A stretch of 64,000 nt of DNA from Odoribacter sp. Z80 (GCF_009935865.1 NZ_QWEL01000003.1:62001-126000), one strand, 5' to 3'; shown: positions 35,884-45,517, numbered from the stretch's first letter. The notes: generated by a model not told the origin, from the sequence alone. Translations and numbers: made by a program.

Positions 35884-37692
35884 CTACAACTCCGGAGAAT
35901 CAGGAGTAAACCGGGTCAATATGGTTGCATCATTGATTTCTTTTGACAAAGCCTCCACTGTACTCATAGGAACATCAAACAAATCCAATATCAGCAAACC
36001 ATCCAAACACATATTAAACTTCGGATCTATATTGAATCCGGTAATTCGGCCGTTCAAAGAAATATATTTCTTCAATAAAACCGGCAACTTATCACTTGAC
36101 GGTTCTATGTCACCAATGACTTTATCCAGGGTGGCGATATTGTCCCCGGAAGCTTCCACCATCACCTCTACATCCGGGTCATTCGTTTCTACACGATACT
36201 TACAGCGGGGGATAATATATCTGGCAAACTCCTCATTCCAGTGGTTGCGTTTTATAAACTTCATAATCAACTCTTTGGAAACATCAGTATATTTCCCGCT
36301 AATAGTAACCGGCCCAACCAGATAACGGTACTCCGGGTTCTTAATCAGAAAATAGAGAATCCCTTTCCACAGCATAAACAAAGGAAAAGGTTTGCGTTGA
36401 TAATCTTCTACAATAAAAGAGCGACCCAACTCTATGGATTCATACAACACCGGCAACATCTCCTTACGGATTTTAAATAAAGTATGGATATAAAATCCCT
36501 TTACTCCGTACCGGTCAATAATATCCTTTCCTTTACCTACACGGTAAGCACCCACTATCCGGTTCGTATCATTATCCCAGATAAAAAGATGATAATAATA
36601 CAAATCAAACTCATCCAGGTCTATACTCCGGTTCGTCCCCTCACCGACGGCACGGAAAGTAACCTCCCGCAAACGTCCGATTTCATTCAGAATATTAGGT
36701 ATCTTGATGGTAGGCGCACAATATACGGAATAATTCTTCATGGAAAACAACAAATAATCCTCCTGGATATCCGAAATATCTTTTTTCAGCATTTCAACCG
36801 GAACTTCTTTGGCTATAGCCTCTACCTTCTTGCCGGCTTTTTGGGACTTGAGAAAAAACTTTTTCACCTCCAAAGAAGAACCCAACAAATAAGTTTTCGC
36901 TCTTAAAAACTTCCCATATTGAATAATATCCCCGAATGAATTCTGTGTTTCCACGGAAATCGGATTGCCTATCCGTAATTTAATCACCCGGTTCTTTTTA
37001 TTCAACAGCTCCGACGGTAATTTCACCGTTCGCAACATGGGATGAATCAAACCCAAAACCTGGAATAATAAACTATTCGAACCCTTAAAATAAATCGGGA
37101 TAACCGGCACATTTGCTTTCCGTATTAACTTCAGGACAGAAGCACTCCATTCCCGGTCTTCCACAGAATTAGAGTCCGCCTGATAAGCCGATACCTCACC
37201 AGCCGGGAATAATCCTAAAGGTTTCCCTTCAGACAAATGACGCAAAGCCTCTTTCAATCCGCCGGCACTGGAAATATCTTTTCGGCTTTCAAAAGGATTC
37301 ACTCCCAGAAAATAATCCTTAATCGGTTCTATCTTTTTCAGGAGAAAATTAGCCATTACTTTATAGTCCGGGCGGATTTTACTTAATAACTGAATCAGGA
37401 TAATGCCGTCCAAACCACCAAAAGGATGATTAGAAACAGTAATAAAAGCTCCCTCCTGAGGGATTTTTTGCAAGTCCTCCTCACTGACCTCCACTGAAAC
37501 CCCCAACGCATCTATCAATTGCTCCAAAAAAACACTTCCGTCCTTCGTATACACATCCGAATACAATTTATTAATTTTATTCAAACGCATAATATGCATC
37601 ACAAGTTTGGCAACCAGACTTCCTCCGAAATTACCTCCGAAACGGTTCAGCTTCCCTGCTGTTTTTATATCATTTGATTCTATCAAATTCAT
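35884..37692 (-). CDS. Bifunctional acyltransferase, OlsF-like (ornithine or glycine lipid synthesis)
   Basis: A 602-residue two-domain protein. The N-terminal PlsC-type domain has SNHPFGGLDG (about 88-97, an NHx4D-type motif) and FPAGEVS near 163. From about 320 onward it resembles the hemolysin-related GNAT acyltransferases (OlsB/GlsB type), with LREVTFRAVGEG near 342 and ELGRSFIVEDYQ near 427. The layout matches OlsF, where the C-terminal half adds a 3-hydroxy fatty acid to the amino group of ornithine and the N-terminal half adds the second acyl chain; in Bacteroides the equivalent glycine-lipid enzymes are separate proteins. The head-group amino acid cannot be read from sequence. It lies 34 bases after the DUF721 gene. 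Confidence 0.75.
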   Translation of the reverse strand: MNLIESNDIKTAGKLNRFGGNFGGSLVAKLVMHIMRLNKINKLYSDVYTKDGSVFLEQLIDALGVSVEVSEEDLQKIPQEGAFITVSNHPFGGLDGIILIQLLSKIRPDYKVMANFLLKKIEPIKDYFLGVNPFESRKDISSAGGLKEALRHLSEGKPLGLFPAGEVSAYQADSNSVEDREWSASVLKLIRKANVPVIPIYFKGSNSLLFQVLGLIHPMLRTVKLPSELLNKKNRVIKLRIGNPISVETQNSFGDIIQYGKFLRAKTYLLGSSLEVKKFFLKSQKAGKKVEAIAKEVPVEMLKKDISDIQEDYLLFSMKNYSVYCAPTIKIPNILNEIGRLREVTFRAVGEGTNRSIDLDEFDLYYYHLFIWDNDTNRIVGAYRVGKGKDIIDRYGVKGFYIHTLFKIRKEMLPVLYESIELGRSFIVEDYQRKPFPLFMLWKGILYFLIKNPEYRYLVGPVTISGKYTDVSKELIMKFIKRNHWNEEFARYIIPRCKYRVETNDPDVEVMVEASGDNIATLDKVIGDIEPSSDKLPVLLKKYISLNGRITGFNIDPKFNMCLDGLLILDLFDVPMSTVEALSKEINDATILTRFTPDSPEL

Positions 37693-37726
37693 GACTATCC
37701 CATTAGAAATTACTTCCTCTTCCCTT

Positions 37727-38017
37727 TTATTTTACGATTATTTCATATATCACCTCTGCTCCCACCCTATCATTCAAAGCTTTCGCCAATCCTTCCTTTA
37801 CCATTCTGATCTCATTACGCACGACAGCAGAGGTAAAAGTCACAAACAGCCGTCCGTCTCTCACTTCTAAACTTTTGGTCCGGGAAGCTATCATCTGCCC
37901 TACGACTTCAGGCCATAACTGCCGGACCTCATATTCTTTAAATTTTTGTTCCAGCCCCATCTGCCTTAACACCTGGTTTACCAGTTCATTAATCGGTCTG
38001 GTTTTCCCTTCTTTCAT
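37727..38017 (-). CDS. DUF721 (DciA-like) protein
   Basis: A 96-residue protein filling a DUF721 domain: LWPEVVGQMIASRTKSLEVR near 34-53 and LFVTFTSAVVRNEIRM near 57 are the conserved core. DciA family members load or regulate the replicative DnaB helicase in bacteria without DnaC, and the gene often sits next to recF as here. Whether this short single-domain form loads helicase is not known. It is 111 bases downstream of recF on the same strand. Confidence 0.85.
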   Translation of the reverse strand: MKEGKTRPINELVNQVLRQMGLEQKFKEYEVRQLWPEVVGQMIASRTKSLEVRDGRLFVTFTSAVVRNEIRMVKEGLAKALNDRVGAEVIYEIIVK

Positions 38018-38128
38018 GACTTATCCCTGTATGGTAAACACAATATTCTTATGTACACCCGATTTGAATGCAAATATAACACCATAAATTAAAATACCCA
38101 CCATCCTGGTTTGAATACTTCAACAGAA

Positions 38129-39226
38129 TCATTCCGGCATACCCCCTTGCTTCACCGAAAATAAACGGTAATCCGCCGGCTGGCTTTTCAAAATTTCATC
38201 CAGATGTTCCCGGTTCGTATCGGTCATAAATATCTGTCCGAATTGCTCCCCTCCTACCGTCTTTACAATCTGGTTCACCCGGTCTGCATCCAATTTATCA
38301 AAAACATCATCCAACAACAGCAACGGTTTTACCCCACTCATCTTCATCAGCCAGTCATATTGTGCCAGCTTCAACGCAATCAGAAAAGTCTTCTTTTGCC
38401 CCTGAGAACCAATCTTCCTCACCGGATATTTCCCTATATTCAAAAGCAGGTCATCCCGATGAATACCACAGGACGTATAAGTCAGGATTCGGTCCCTCTC
38501 CGTCGAATCATGCAAAGCTTTTGACAAACCTCCGCTTTCCACCGATTGCTTATAGACCAATTCCACCTCCTCCCGTCCCAATGAAATCCACTCATAATAA
38601 GTTTGAAAAACCTGGCGAAATTCCTCCAAAAAAGCAATCCTCCGCGCCATGATAGCCTCACCATATTCCGCCAACCGTTCATTCCAAAGCTCCATGCTAT
38701 CATAATCCAGGCCATGTCCGGCAGAAGCCTTCAATAAAGAATTACGCTGCATCAGCGTTTTATTGTAACAAATCAAATGATGAAGATAACTGCGGTCACA
38801 CTGACTGATAATTCCGTCCATCAACCTGCGTCTCTCCTCGCTGCCTCCGTCTATCAGACCGACATCCTCCGGAGAAATCATCACCAAAGGCAATAAACCG
38901 ATGTGTTCGGACAACTTCTCATAAGCTTTCTGATTCTTCTTGAAAGTCTTTTTTTGTCCCCGTTTTACTCCGCAATAAACATTTATCTCCTCGCCCGCCC
39001 GCTCATACTTCCCCTGCACTACAAAAAAAGGTTCATCATGCCGGATATTCTGCAAATCCGGCAAATTAAAATAACTCTTGCACATAGAAAGATGGTAAAT
39101 CGCATCCAGGATATTGGTCTTGCCCACCCCATTCCTACCCACAAAACAATTAAAGCCCGGAGTAAAAGAAAAATTTGCTTCTGCGATATTCTTAAAATTT
39201 ATAACAGTCAATTCTTTCAGTATCAT
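38129..39226 (-). CDS. recF: DNA recombination and repair protein RecF
   Basis: An SMC-like ABC-type ATPase that acts with RecO and RecR at single-strand gaps and stalled forks. Walker A GRNGVGKT is near 30-37, and the C-terminal half has the ABC signature region (GSQGQKKTF near 278) and LLLLDDVFDKLD Walker B near 303. The open frame extends to a TTG at 39250; MILKELTVINFKNI at 39226 matches the family start, with MTEG at 39238 as an alternative. It heads the group recF, DUF721, acyltransferase, LysE and is divergent from the TPR protein. Confidence 0.93.
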   Translation of the reverse strand: MILKELTVINFKNIAEANFSFTPGFNCFVGRNGVGKTNILDAIYHLSMCKSYFNLPDLQNIRHDEPFFVVQGKYERAGEEINVYCGVKRGQKKTFKKNQKAYEKLSEHIGLLPLVMISPEDVGLIDGGSEERRRLMDGIISQCDRSYLHHLICYNKTLMQRNSLLKASAGHGLDYDSMELWNERLAEYGEAIMARRIAFLEEFRQVFQTYYEWISLGREEVELVYKQSVESGGLSKALHDSTERDRILTYTSCGIHRDDLLLNIGKYPVRKIGSQGQKKTFLIALKLAQYDWLMKMSGVKPLLLLDDVFDKLDADRVNQIVKTVGGEQFGQIFMTDTNREHLDEILKSQPADYRLFSVKQGGMPE

Positions 39227-39336
39227 GCCCTCAGTCATTTCTTTTTTCAAGCAAAATCTGCTTGTACAAAATTAATCTTTTTCACAGAAGGAGGGGAAAA
39301 ATCATAACGGATATTTCAATATTCAATTAAAAAAGC

Positions 39337-39344
39337 TAATTTTG
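39337..39344 (+). promoter_or_regulatory. -7 box for the TPR membrane protein
   Basis: TAATTTTG matches TAnnTTTG; an imperfect TTTC lies at the -33 spacing. The leader to ATG 39416 is about 65 bases. Confidence 0.5.
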
Positions 39345-39415
39345 CACACTATTGAAAAGAAGTGATTCCGGTATCTGCCGGACAGAAATTCAGTAACCTT
39401 ATAACAAAAACAGAT

Positions 39416-40099
39416 ATGTCAAAAGAACAGAAAAAACAAGAAGATGGTTTTGAACATCTGGAAGATGCATTGACCAGCAGCGAACAATTTATTGAGAAAA
39501 ATCAAAAAATGATTGTCAATGTCATCGTAGCTTTAATGATTATCATCGGAGTATACTTCGGATACCAGAAATTCATTTCCGAACCCAAAGCCGTTGAAGC
39601 TTCCAACCAAATTTTCGGTGCTCAGAACTACTTTGCAAAAGATTCTTTCAACCTGGCACTCAATGGAGACGGCAATATTCTGGGATTTATAGAAATTGCA
39701 GATAAATACAGTTCAACTCCCAGCGGAAATCTGGCCAATTACTATGCCGGATTATCCTACCTCTATACCGGCGAATATGAAAATGCCATCAAATACCTGA
39801 AAAAATTCTCTTCCGATGATTTACTGATGAACAACATGGCTATTGCCAACATCGGAGATGCTTACATGCAATTGGGAGATTATAAAAAAGCCTCGGAATA
39901 TTACACAAAAGCTGCTGCTACCAAAACCAATGAATTTTCCACTCCCATCTTTCTGATGAAAAGCGGAATGGCAGCAGAAAAAGCCGGAGATTTTAAAAGT
40001 GCTCTGAACAGTTACGAACAAATTGAAAGAGAGTACCCCAATTCGCCGGAAGCCAGAGATATAGAAAAATACATTGAGCGGACCCAACTCAAAAAATAA
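39416..40099 (+). CDS. TPR-repeat membrane protein, YfgM-like
   Basis: A 227-residue protein with a short cytoplasmic N-terminus, one membrane helix (about 32-50) and a TPR domain outside. The repeats show as YYAGLSYLYTGEYENAIKYL near 108-127, ANIGDAYMQLGDYKKASEYY near 144 and KAGDFKSALNSYEQIEREYP near 187. The layout is like the periplasmic chaperone-associated YfgM, but the function in Bacteroidota is not established. The open frame begins at a GTG (39362); MSKEQKKQ at 39416 is the natural start. Confidence 0.8.
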   Translation: MSKEQKKQEDGFEHLEDALTSSEQFIEKNQKMIVNVIVALMIIIGVYFGYQKFISEPKAVEASNQIFGAQNYFAKDSFNLALNGDGNILGFIEIADKYSSTPSGNLANYYAGLSYLYTGEYENAIKYLKKFSSDDLLMNNMAIANIGDAYMQLGDYKKASEYYTKAAATKTNEFSTPIFLMKSGMAAEKAGDFKSALNSYEQIEREYPNSPEARDIEKYIERTQLKK

Positions 40100-40104
40100 A
40101 ATGG

Positions 40105-40131
40105 AAAGCCCCGGCAACGGGGCTTTATTTT
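40105..40131 (+). terminator. Terminator after the TPR gene
   Basis: A 9-bp perfect stem AAAGCCCCG/CGGGGCTTT capped by a GCAA tetraloop is followed by ATTTTTATT, a textbook intrinsic terminator 6 bases after the stop. Confidence 0.9.
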
Positions 40132-40146
40132 TATTGCCTTTTTTGT

Positions 40147-40154
40147 TATTTTTG
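40147..40154 (+). promoter_or_regulatory. -7 box for the coiled-coil/TPR and beta-barrel pair
   Basis: TATTTTTG fits TAnnTTTG and ends 35 bases before the ATG at 40190. Confidence 0.4.
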
Positions 40155-40189
40155 TGTGTTGTCTCACATCTGTATAAACCAATCCAATC

Positions 40190-41872
40190 ATGAATCGGCT
40201 GGCTCTATTATTTTGTTGTATTTTAATCCCTTTTCTTACCTTAGCCCAAAACATCCTGATCAACGGTTCTGTGGTCATTAACGAAACGAGTCCGGAAGGA
40301 GCCCGTCTGGTCGTCTTGAAAAATGGCATTAAACTCCACGAACAAAACATTGGAAAAAAAGGACGCTTCGAACTGAAACTCTCTACCGGGGCCGATTACA
40401 AACTCTCTTTCCAGAAGCCAGGTTTTATTTCTAAGATTGTCACGATCAATACAGAAGTTCCGGAAGAAGTGCTGGAAACCAACCCCAACTTCCCTCCGGT
40501 CAAACTCATTATCAACCTTCTCCCAAAAGTAGAAAATGTCGATTTGAGCATCTTCGACCAAGCAGTAGCCATACTGGCCTACAATTCGGAAGTAGATGAT
40601 TTCATCTTTGACAAAGAATACACGGAAAAAATCAAAGACCGCATCGCCCAGGCAGAACAAGCCATAAAACGGGAACTGGCATCCAAAGGTGCTGCCGCAT
40701 TAGAACATGAACGCCAATACGCCGAGTGGACCGAACGAGGGCAACAAGCTTTTGAGCAAAAAGCCTGGAACGAAGCCATAGAAAACTGGAACAAAGCTTT
40801 AGCCCTAAAACCGAATGAAGAAGAAATAAACCGGAAAATAGCCTCCGCCCGCAATGAAATGAAACTGGAAAAAGAACGCCAGAACATAGAACAACAAAAC
40901 CGCCGGGCTTATCAACTTTTGCTGGCTTCTGCAGACAGTTTGTTCCTGGAGAAACAATATACGACAGCAAAAACAAAATACCAAACCGCACAAAACCTCC
41001 AGCCGGACGATTCCTATCCAGGAAACCGGATTCGGGAAATAGACCGTCTTTTAGCACAATTGGCGCAGCAAAATGCAGAACAGCAAAAACAAATTGCAGA
41101 GACAGAGGCCAAGTATAAGAAAATTCTATTGTCGGCAGACCAGGCGATGACTGCTAAAAACTATGAAAAAGCCATCGAAACCTACCAACAGGCTCTGGCA
41201 CTAAAAACGACAGAGACTTATCCCAGACAAAAAATTACAGAAGCGGAACAAGCCCTGGCACTCCTCCGCAAACAACAGGCCGCCGCAGCCGAGCAACAAC
41301 GGGCGGAACAGGAAAAATTAGAAAAGCTGAGAGCTAAATACGAAGCCATCATAGCCCAGGCAGATAAAGCTTTCCATCAGGAAAACTACGCCCTCGCCCG
41401 GCAACGTTACATGGAAGCCCAGCAAGTAGGGCTACAAGAAGATTATCCCAACCGAAAACTAAACGAAATCTACCAGATCATCAATTCTTCTAAATACAAA
41501 GCTCAACAAGCCGAATATCATAAAAACAAAACATTCGCAGAAAAAAACATGCAGCAAAAAGATTATGCAGCCGCAAAAGTCTATTATCAAAAAGCATTGG
41601 CAATCTCTGCCGTAGAAAAAGAATTGATTGAACAAAAAATCATCGAAATCGAAAGACTCATAGAGGCTGCCCATCTGGCCGAACTGGAAAAAGCTTATAA
41701 AGAAAACATCGGGAAAGCCGATAAAGCTTACGAAACCAAATCTTATGCCATAGCCAAATTTTATTATCAAAAAGCACTGGAAATCAAAATTGGTGATAAA
41801 TATGCCCGGCAACGCTTAGACGAAATCTCCGAACGCATGGGTGACCGCCATGAAAAAGAAGCTGAATTATAA
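40190..41872 (+). CDS. Exported protein with six TPR/SEL1-like helical repeats
   Basis: A 560-residue protein with a signal peptide (1-19, ending TLAQ), a short beta domain (about 22-90, SPEGARLVVLKNG then FELKLSTGADYKLSF, like a carboxypeptidase-regulatory or CNA-B fold), and six helical repeats of about 45-60 residues: centres near 190, 250, 325, 400, 460 and 520. Each carries the pattern AD-A-x-K/E-Y-x-x-A-x-x-Y-x-x-A-L. Between repeats are long charged segments likely to be coiled-coil. It is a periplasmic scaffold of unknown partner, 10 bases upstream of an outer-membrane-barrel gene. T9SS or gliding proteins are a possibility only. Confidence 0.72.
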   Translation: MNRLALLFCCILIPFLTLAQNILINGSVVINETSPEGARLVVLKNGIKLHEQNIGKKGRFELKLSTGADYKLSFQKPGFISKIVTINTEVPEEVLETNPNFPPVKLIINLLPKVENVDLSIFDQAVAILAYNSEVDDFIFDKEYTEKIKDRIAQAEQAIKRELASKGAAALEHERQYAEWTERGQQAFEQKAWNEAIENWNKALALKPNEEEINRKIASARNEMKLEKERQNIEQQNRRAYQLLLASADSLFLEKQYTTAKTKYQTAQNLQPDDSYPGNRIREIDRLLAQLAQQNAEQQKQIAETEAKYKKILLSADQAMTAKNYEKAIETYQQALALKTTETYPRQKITEAEQALALLRKQQAAAAEQQRAEQEKLEKLRAKYEAIIAQADKAFHQENYALARQRYMEAQQVGLQEDYPNRKLNEIYQIINSSKYKAQQAEYHKNKTFAEKNMQQKDYAAAKVYYQKALAISAVEKELIEQKIIEIERLIEAAHLAELEKAYKENIGKADKAYETKSYAIAKFYYQKALEIKIGDKYARQRLDEISERMGDRHEKEAEL

Positions 41873-41882
41873 TTAAAAAGAA

Positions 41883-42533
41883 ATGAAAAAAACTATCCTA
41901 TATCTGATTTTCGGGTTCTTCTGTTTTCAAACCGGATTCAGCCAGTACTACCGCCAAGACAAAGGATTTTTATTAGGTATCAATGCCGGTTATCTTTATC
42001 CGACAGGCGATATGGGAAAAATTTTAAAAAACGGTATCGGAGGAAACATTGCAGCCAAATATTTAATCAACGAAGTCATCGGCATCGGTTTTGAGGGCGG
42101 ATATTACCGGTTTAAGTCCAAATTAAACCTCGACAACGACCACACTGCCCAGGAATACAAATGCCATCTGCTACCGGCTTTATTAGAAGCCACTTTTTAT
42201 ATTCCGACCTGGAACCGCACAACATTGCCTTATTTCGGTGTGCAATTCGGAGGCTACCTCACCCACATCAAAGTTTCCCAGAATCCTCTCTCTTCTTATT
42301 CGGTACCTGAAGTCTCTAAAAAACTTTTTCTTTTCTCACCGGGAGGAGGACTGCACGGAGGGGTATTATTCCAATTGGCTTCCGACTACTGGTGGATGGA
42401 CATTAAACTACGGGCCGATTACGTTCCTAAAATTGAAGACGAATATACCTGGGATGAATACTCCCACGGCAATACCGGATTCAATAAAATGCTAAATATC
42501 GGAGCAAACATCGGTATTCTATACAAATTCTGA
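41883..42533 (+). CDS. Outer-membrane beta-barrel protein
   Basis: A 216-residue protein with a signal peptide (1-20, ending GFSQY) and alternating aromatic/glycine strands (GFLLGINAGYLYP near 28, GIGFEGGYYRFKS near 67, LPYFGVQFGGYL near 113, LNIGANIGILYKF at the C-terminus). It ends in a terminal Phe, typical for barrels inserted by BAM, and resembles small porin-like proteins. The start lies 10 bases after the repeat protein, so the two are likely co-transcribed and may work together. No ligand or pore function is evident. Confidence 0.75.
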   Translation: MKKTILYLIFGFFCFQTGFSQYYRQDKGFLLGINAGYLYPTGDMGKILKNGIGGNIAAKYLINEVIGIGFEGGYYRFKSKLNLDNDHTAQEYKCHLLPALLEATFYIPTWNRTTLPYFGVQFGGYLTHIKVSQNPLSSYSVPEVSKKLFLFSPGGGLHGGVLFQLASDYWWMDIKLRADYVPKIEDEYTWDEYSHGNTGFNKMLNIGANIGILYKF

Positions 42534-42560
42534 TCCCCTCCCTTCAAATACCAAAAGTAA

Positions 42561-42586
42561 ACCCGCCCGATTGTTATCGGACGGGT
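42561..42586 (-). terminator. Terminator for korAB
   Basis: Arms ACCCGCCCGAT (42561-42571) and ATCGGACGGGT (42576-42586) with a 4-base loop pair over 11 positions; the one mismatch becomes a G-U pair in minus-strand RNA. TTACTTTTGG follows. It sits between convergent genes. Confidence 0.6.
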
Positions 42587-42613
42587 CACTTCCCTAATCT
42601 AAAAATCAAACTA

Positions 42614-43630
42614 CTACTTCACTTCCCAGGTATCTCCGCTATTTAACAGGTCTTCCATACAATGGATTTTTGAAATCCGCTTCACCTCCTCAATCTGTTC
42701 ATCCAAAGCCTCGTCATAAGTATGAGCCTCCACTTCCCGGATAACACCTAAAGCCACCGGAAATTCAGGGGCTTTCATGTTAACCAGCATCCAATGCAAG
42801 AAAGGATTGGGATTACGGGCATCATGAACCAGAATATCTTTTTCCGTAACTCCGTTTTTACCGATTTCCACAACTTCCAGTTCTCCGGTAGACGAAAATC
42901 TCAATCCTTTATCCTTATTTTTACCGAAAATCATCGGTTTCCCATGTTCCAACACCAATTGGCGGTCCTCTTTAAATTCTTTATCGGTAACAGCCGAATG
43001 AGCTCCGTCTGCAAAAATGACACAATTCTGCAACACCTCAACCACAGCAGTACCTTTATGCTCGACAGCCGATTTCAGTATTTCGGCAGTCAACCCCACA
43101 TTTGTATCAATGGAACGGGCAAAGAATTTTCCCTGAGCGCCGATACACAACTCTCCCGGATTAAAAGGATGCTCGATAGTTCCGTAAGGAGAAGTTTTAG
43201 TTTTCGTACCCAATTTAGTCGTCGGGGAATATTGTCCCTTCGTCAGTCCATAAATTTCATTATTAAACAACAGGATAGTAATATCCACATTCCGGCGGAT
43301 AGCATGGATAAAATGATTACCACCGATAGCCAAAGCATCACCATCCCCGGAAATCTGCAGAATATTCAACTTCCGGTTAGCATTTTTTGCTCCTGAAGCA
43401 ATAGCTGCTGCCCGGCCATGAATGGTATGGAAACCATAGGTATTCATATAATAAGGAAAACGGGAAGAACAACCGATTCCGGAAATTACAGCCCAGGATT
43501 CTTTCGGATAGCCCAATTCAGCCATCGCCTTTTGCACAGAAGTGATGATTCCATGATCGCCACAACCAGGACACCATCTTATTTCCTGGTCGCTTTTAAA
43601 ATCTTTGGGGGTATAATTTATTTCGCTCAT
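42614..43630 (-). CDS. korB: 2-oxoacid:ferredoxin oxidoreductase, beta subunit
   Basis: TPP-binding subunit of the enzyme that oxidatively decarboxylates a 2-oxoacid, probably 2-oxoglutarate, to its acyl-CoA and reduces ferredoxin. CPGCGDHG near 20 and GDGDALAIGGNHFIHA near 93 form the TPP site. Length 338 fits the OorB/KorB branch. It follows the alpha subunit by 45 bases. Substrate choice (2-oxoglutarate or branched-chain 2-oxoacid) cannot be settled by reading. Confidence 0.88.
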   Translation of the reverse strand: MSEINYTPKDFKSDQEIRWCPGCGDHGIITSVQKAMAELGYPKESWAVISGIGCSSRFPYYMNTYGFHTIHGRAAAIASGAKNANRKLNILQISGDGDALAIGGNHFIHAIRRNVDITILLFNNEIYGLTKGQYSPTTKLGTKTKTSPYGTIEHPFNPGELCIGAQGKFFARSIDTNVGLTAEILKSAVEHKGTAVVEVLQNCVIFADGAHSAVTDKEFKEDRQLVLEHGKPMIFGKNKDKGLRFSSTGELEVVEIGKNGVTEKDILVHDARNPNPFLHWMLVNMKAPEFPVALGVIREVEAHTYDEALDEQIEEVKRISKIHCMEDLLNSGDTWEVK

Positions 43631-43675
43631 TTCAATTTCAATTTTAAATCAGATTCCGTAAATCACCATTTACCG

Positions 43676-45517
43676 TTACTTCATCAATGCATTGATTTTT
43701 TCTTTCAACTCAACGACTGTAAAAGGAAGTCCGGCTACCTTATTCACTTGTTTATATTCAAACTGCGGGTATTTACTCTTCAGGTATTTCGCAAATTGTC
43801 CCAGGTTCAATTCACAAACAATGATTTTTTTATACCGGGCAAATATTGCTTCCGTATTTTTAGGCAAAGGATTAATATAATTGAAATGAGCAAGGCTCAC
43901 ATCTTTTCCTTCTGCCCTCATTTCCTTCACTGTTGTATAAAGATGTCCATAAGTACCTCCCCAGCCAACAACCAGAACCTCTCCTCCTTCAGGATTACCG
44001 AACACTTCCTGTTCAGGAATAGAATCAGCTATACGGGCCACTTTCTCTTCCCTCAAATCCGTCATCACCTGATGATTTTCCGGAACATAACTGATAGTTC
44101 CGGTGATATTCATCTTCTCCAGCCCTCCGATACGGTGTTCCAGCCCTTTCGTTCCGGGCAAAGCCCAGGTTCTGGCCAACGTTTCCGGATCCCGGGCATA
44201 CGGTTTATAATCGTCACCTTCCTTAGCTAAGCGCAATTTAATTTCAGGCAGATTCGACATAGAAGGAATCAACCAAGGCTGGGCTCCGTTTGCTAAAAAT
44301 CCGTCAGTCAACAAAACGACCGGCGTCATGTGCTCCAGGGCAATCTTACCGGCCATAAAAGCATAGTCGAAACAGTTTCCGGAAGTGCTGGCCGCAATGA
44401 CAGGCATAGGACACTCGCCGTTACGTCCATAAAGAGCTTGTAACAAATCAGATTGTTCTGTTTTGGTAGGCAACCCTGTCGACGGGCCGCCCCTTTGAAC
44501 ATCCACAATCACCAAAGGTAACTCAGCCATCACAGCCAAACCGCAGGCCTCCGACTTCAAAGCCAGACCAGGGCCCGAAGTGGTAGTACATGCAAAATTA
44601 CCGGCATAACTGGCCCCGATAGCGGTACAGATACCTCCGATTTCATCTTCTGCCTGATAAGTCTTTGCACCTAAATCCCGGCGTAAAGCCAGTTCATGCA
44701 ATATATCCGTAGCAGGAGTAATCGGATAAGAACCACAGAATAAAGGCAATCCGGCCTTTTCAGCAGCTGCTAACAATCCCCAGGCCGTAGCTTTATTACC
44801 TGTAATCGTCCGGTACTTCCCTTTCTCGATAACCGCAGGTGCCACCTTAAAATGGGTTGCCAAGGCATGCACATTGGCTGCATAATTAAAACCTGCCTTT
44901 AACACCAACTTATTAGCAGATGCAATAGCCGGTTTCTTTCCGAATTTTATATCAAAAAAAGCTTCAGTATGTTCCACCGACTCTTCAAACATCCAATAAA
45001 TCATACCCAAAGCAAACATATTCTTACACCGCAATACTGATTTCTGATCCAGACCGCTTTCCTTCAAAGCTTCTATCGTCAGGTCAGTTATTTTCACCGG
45101 AATAACATTATAATCAGCCAAAGAACCGTCTTCCAGCGGACTAACCGTATAACCTGCTCTTTCTACATGTTTCTCAGTAAACGCATCCACATCAAGAATT
45201 ACGGTTGCCGCTTTCTTAGCCCAACGCAAATTCGCCTTTAAAGCAGCCGGATTCATGGCCACCAGTACATCTGCATAATCACCCGGCGTTTTTACCTGTT
45301 CTTCACCAATATGTACCTGAAAACCAGACACACCACCAACTGTCCCTTGAGGAGCTCGGATTTCTGCGGGATAATCCGGAAACGTTGCCACATCATTTCC
45401 AAATAAAGCAGCGGTATCCGAGAATTGCTGCCCGGTCAATTGCATTCCATCTCCCGAATCTCCGGAAAACCGAATGACAACATCGTGTTTCTCGATAACT
45501 TTTGTCTCTTGACTCAT
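43676..45517 (-). CDS. korA: 2-oxoacid:ferredoxin oxidoreductase, fused gamma-alpha subunit
   Basis: A 613-residue subunit with the gamma domain (1-190; FSGDSGDGMQLTGQQF near 13 is its start motif) fused to the alpha pyruvate-binding domain (about 195-613; FCGSYPITPATDILHEL near 252, TTTSGPGLALKSEACG near 302, DVQRGGPSTGLPTKTEQSDL near 331). The pair with korB is the two-subunit form without its own ferredoxin domain. Reducing ferredoxin here suits anaerobic amino acid and TCA chemistry. No perfect promoter box was found in the 378-base gap upstream. Confidence 0.88.
   Translation of the reverse strand: MSQETKVIEKHDVVIRFSGDSGDGMQLTGQQFSDTAALFGNDVATFPDYPAEIRAPQGTVGGVSGFQVHIGEEQVKTPGDYADVLVAMNPAALKANLRWAKKAATVILDVDAFTEKHVERAGYTVSPLEDGSLADYNVIPVKITDLTIEALKESGLDQKSVLRCKNMFALGMIYWMFEESVEHTEAFFDIKFGKKPAIASANKLVLKAGFNYAANVHALATHFKVAPAVIEKGKYRTITGNKATAWGLLAAAEKAGLPLFCGSYPITPATDILHELALRRDLGAKTYQAEDEIGGICTAIGASYAGNFACTTTSGPGLALKSEACGLAVMAELPLVIVDVQRGGPSTGLPTKTEQSDLLQALYGRNGECPMPVIAASTSGNCFDYAFMAGKIALEHMTPVVLLTDGFLANGAQPWLIPSMSNLPEIKLRLAKEGDDYKPYARDPETLARTWALPGTKGLEHRIGGLEKMNITGTISYVPENHQVMTDLREEKVARIADSIPEQEVFGNPEGGEVLVVGWGGTYGHLYTTVKEMRAEGKDVSLAHFNYINPLPKNTEAIFARYKKIIVCELNLGQFAKYLKSKYPQFEYKQVNKVAGLPFTVVELKEKINALMK

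Noticed and set aside
40190-41872. Tandem DNA repeat or recombination hot spot in the TPR gene
   Set aside because: The repeats are seen at protein level only; the nucleotide sequences of the units are clearly diverged.
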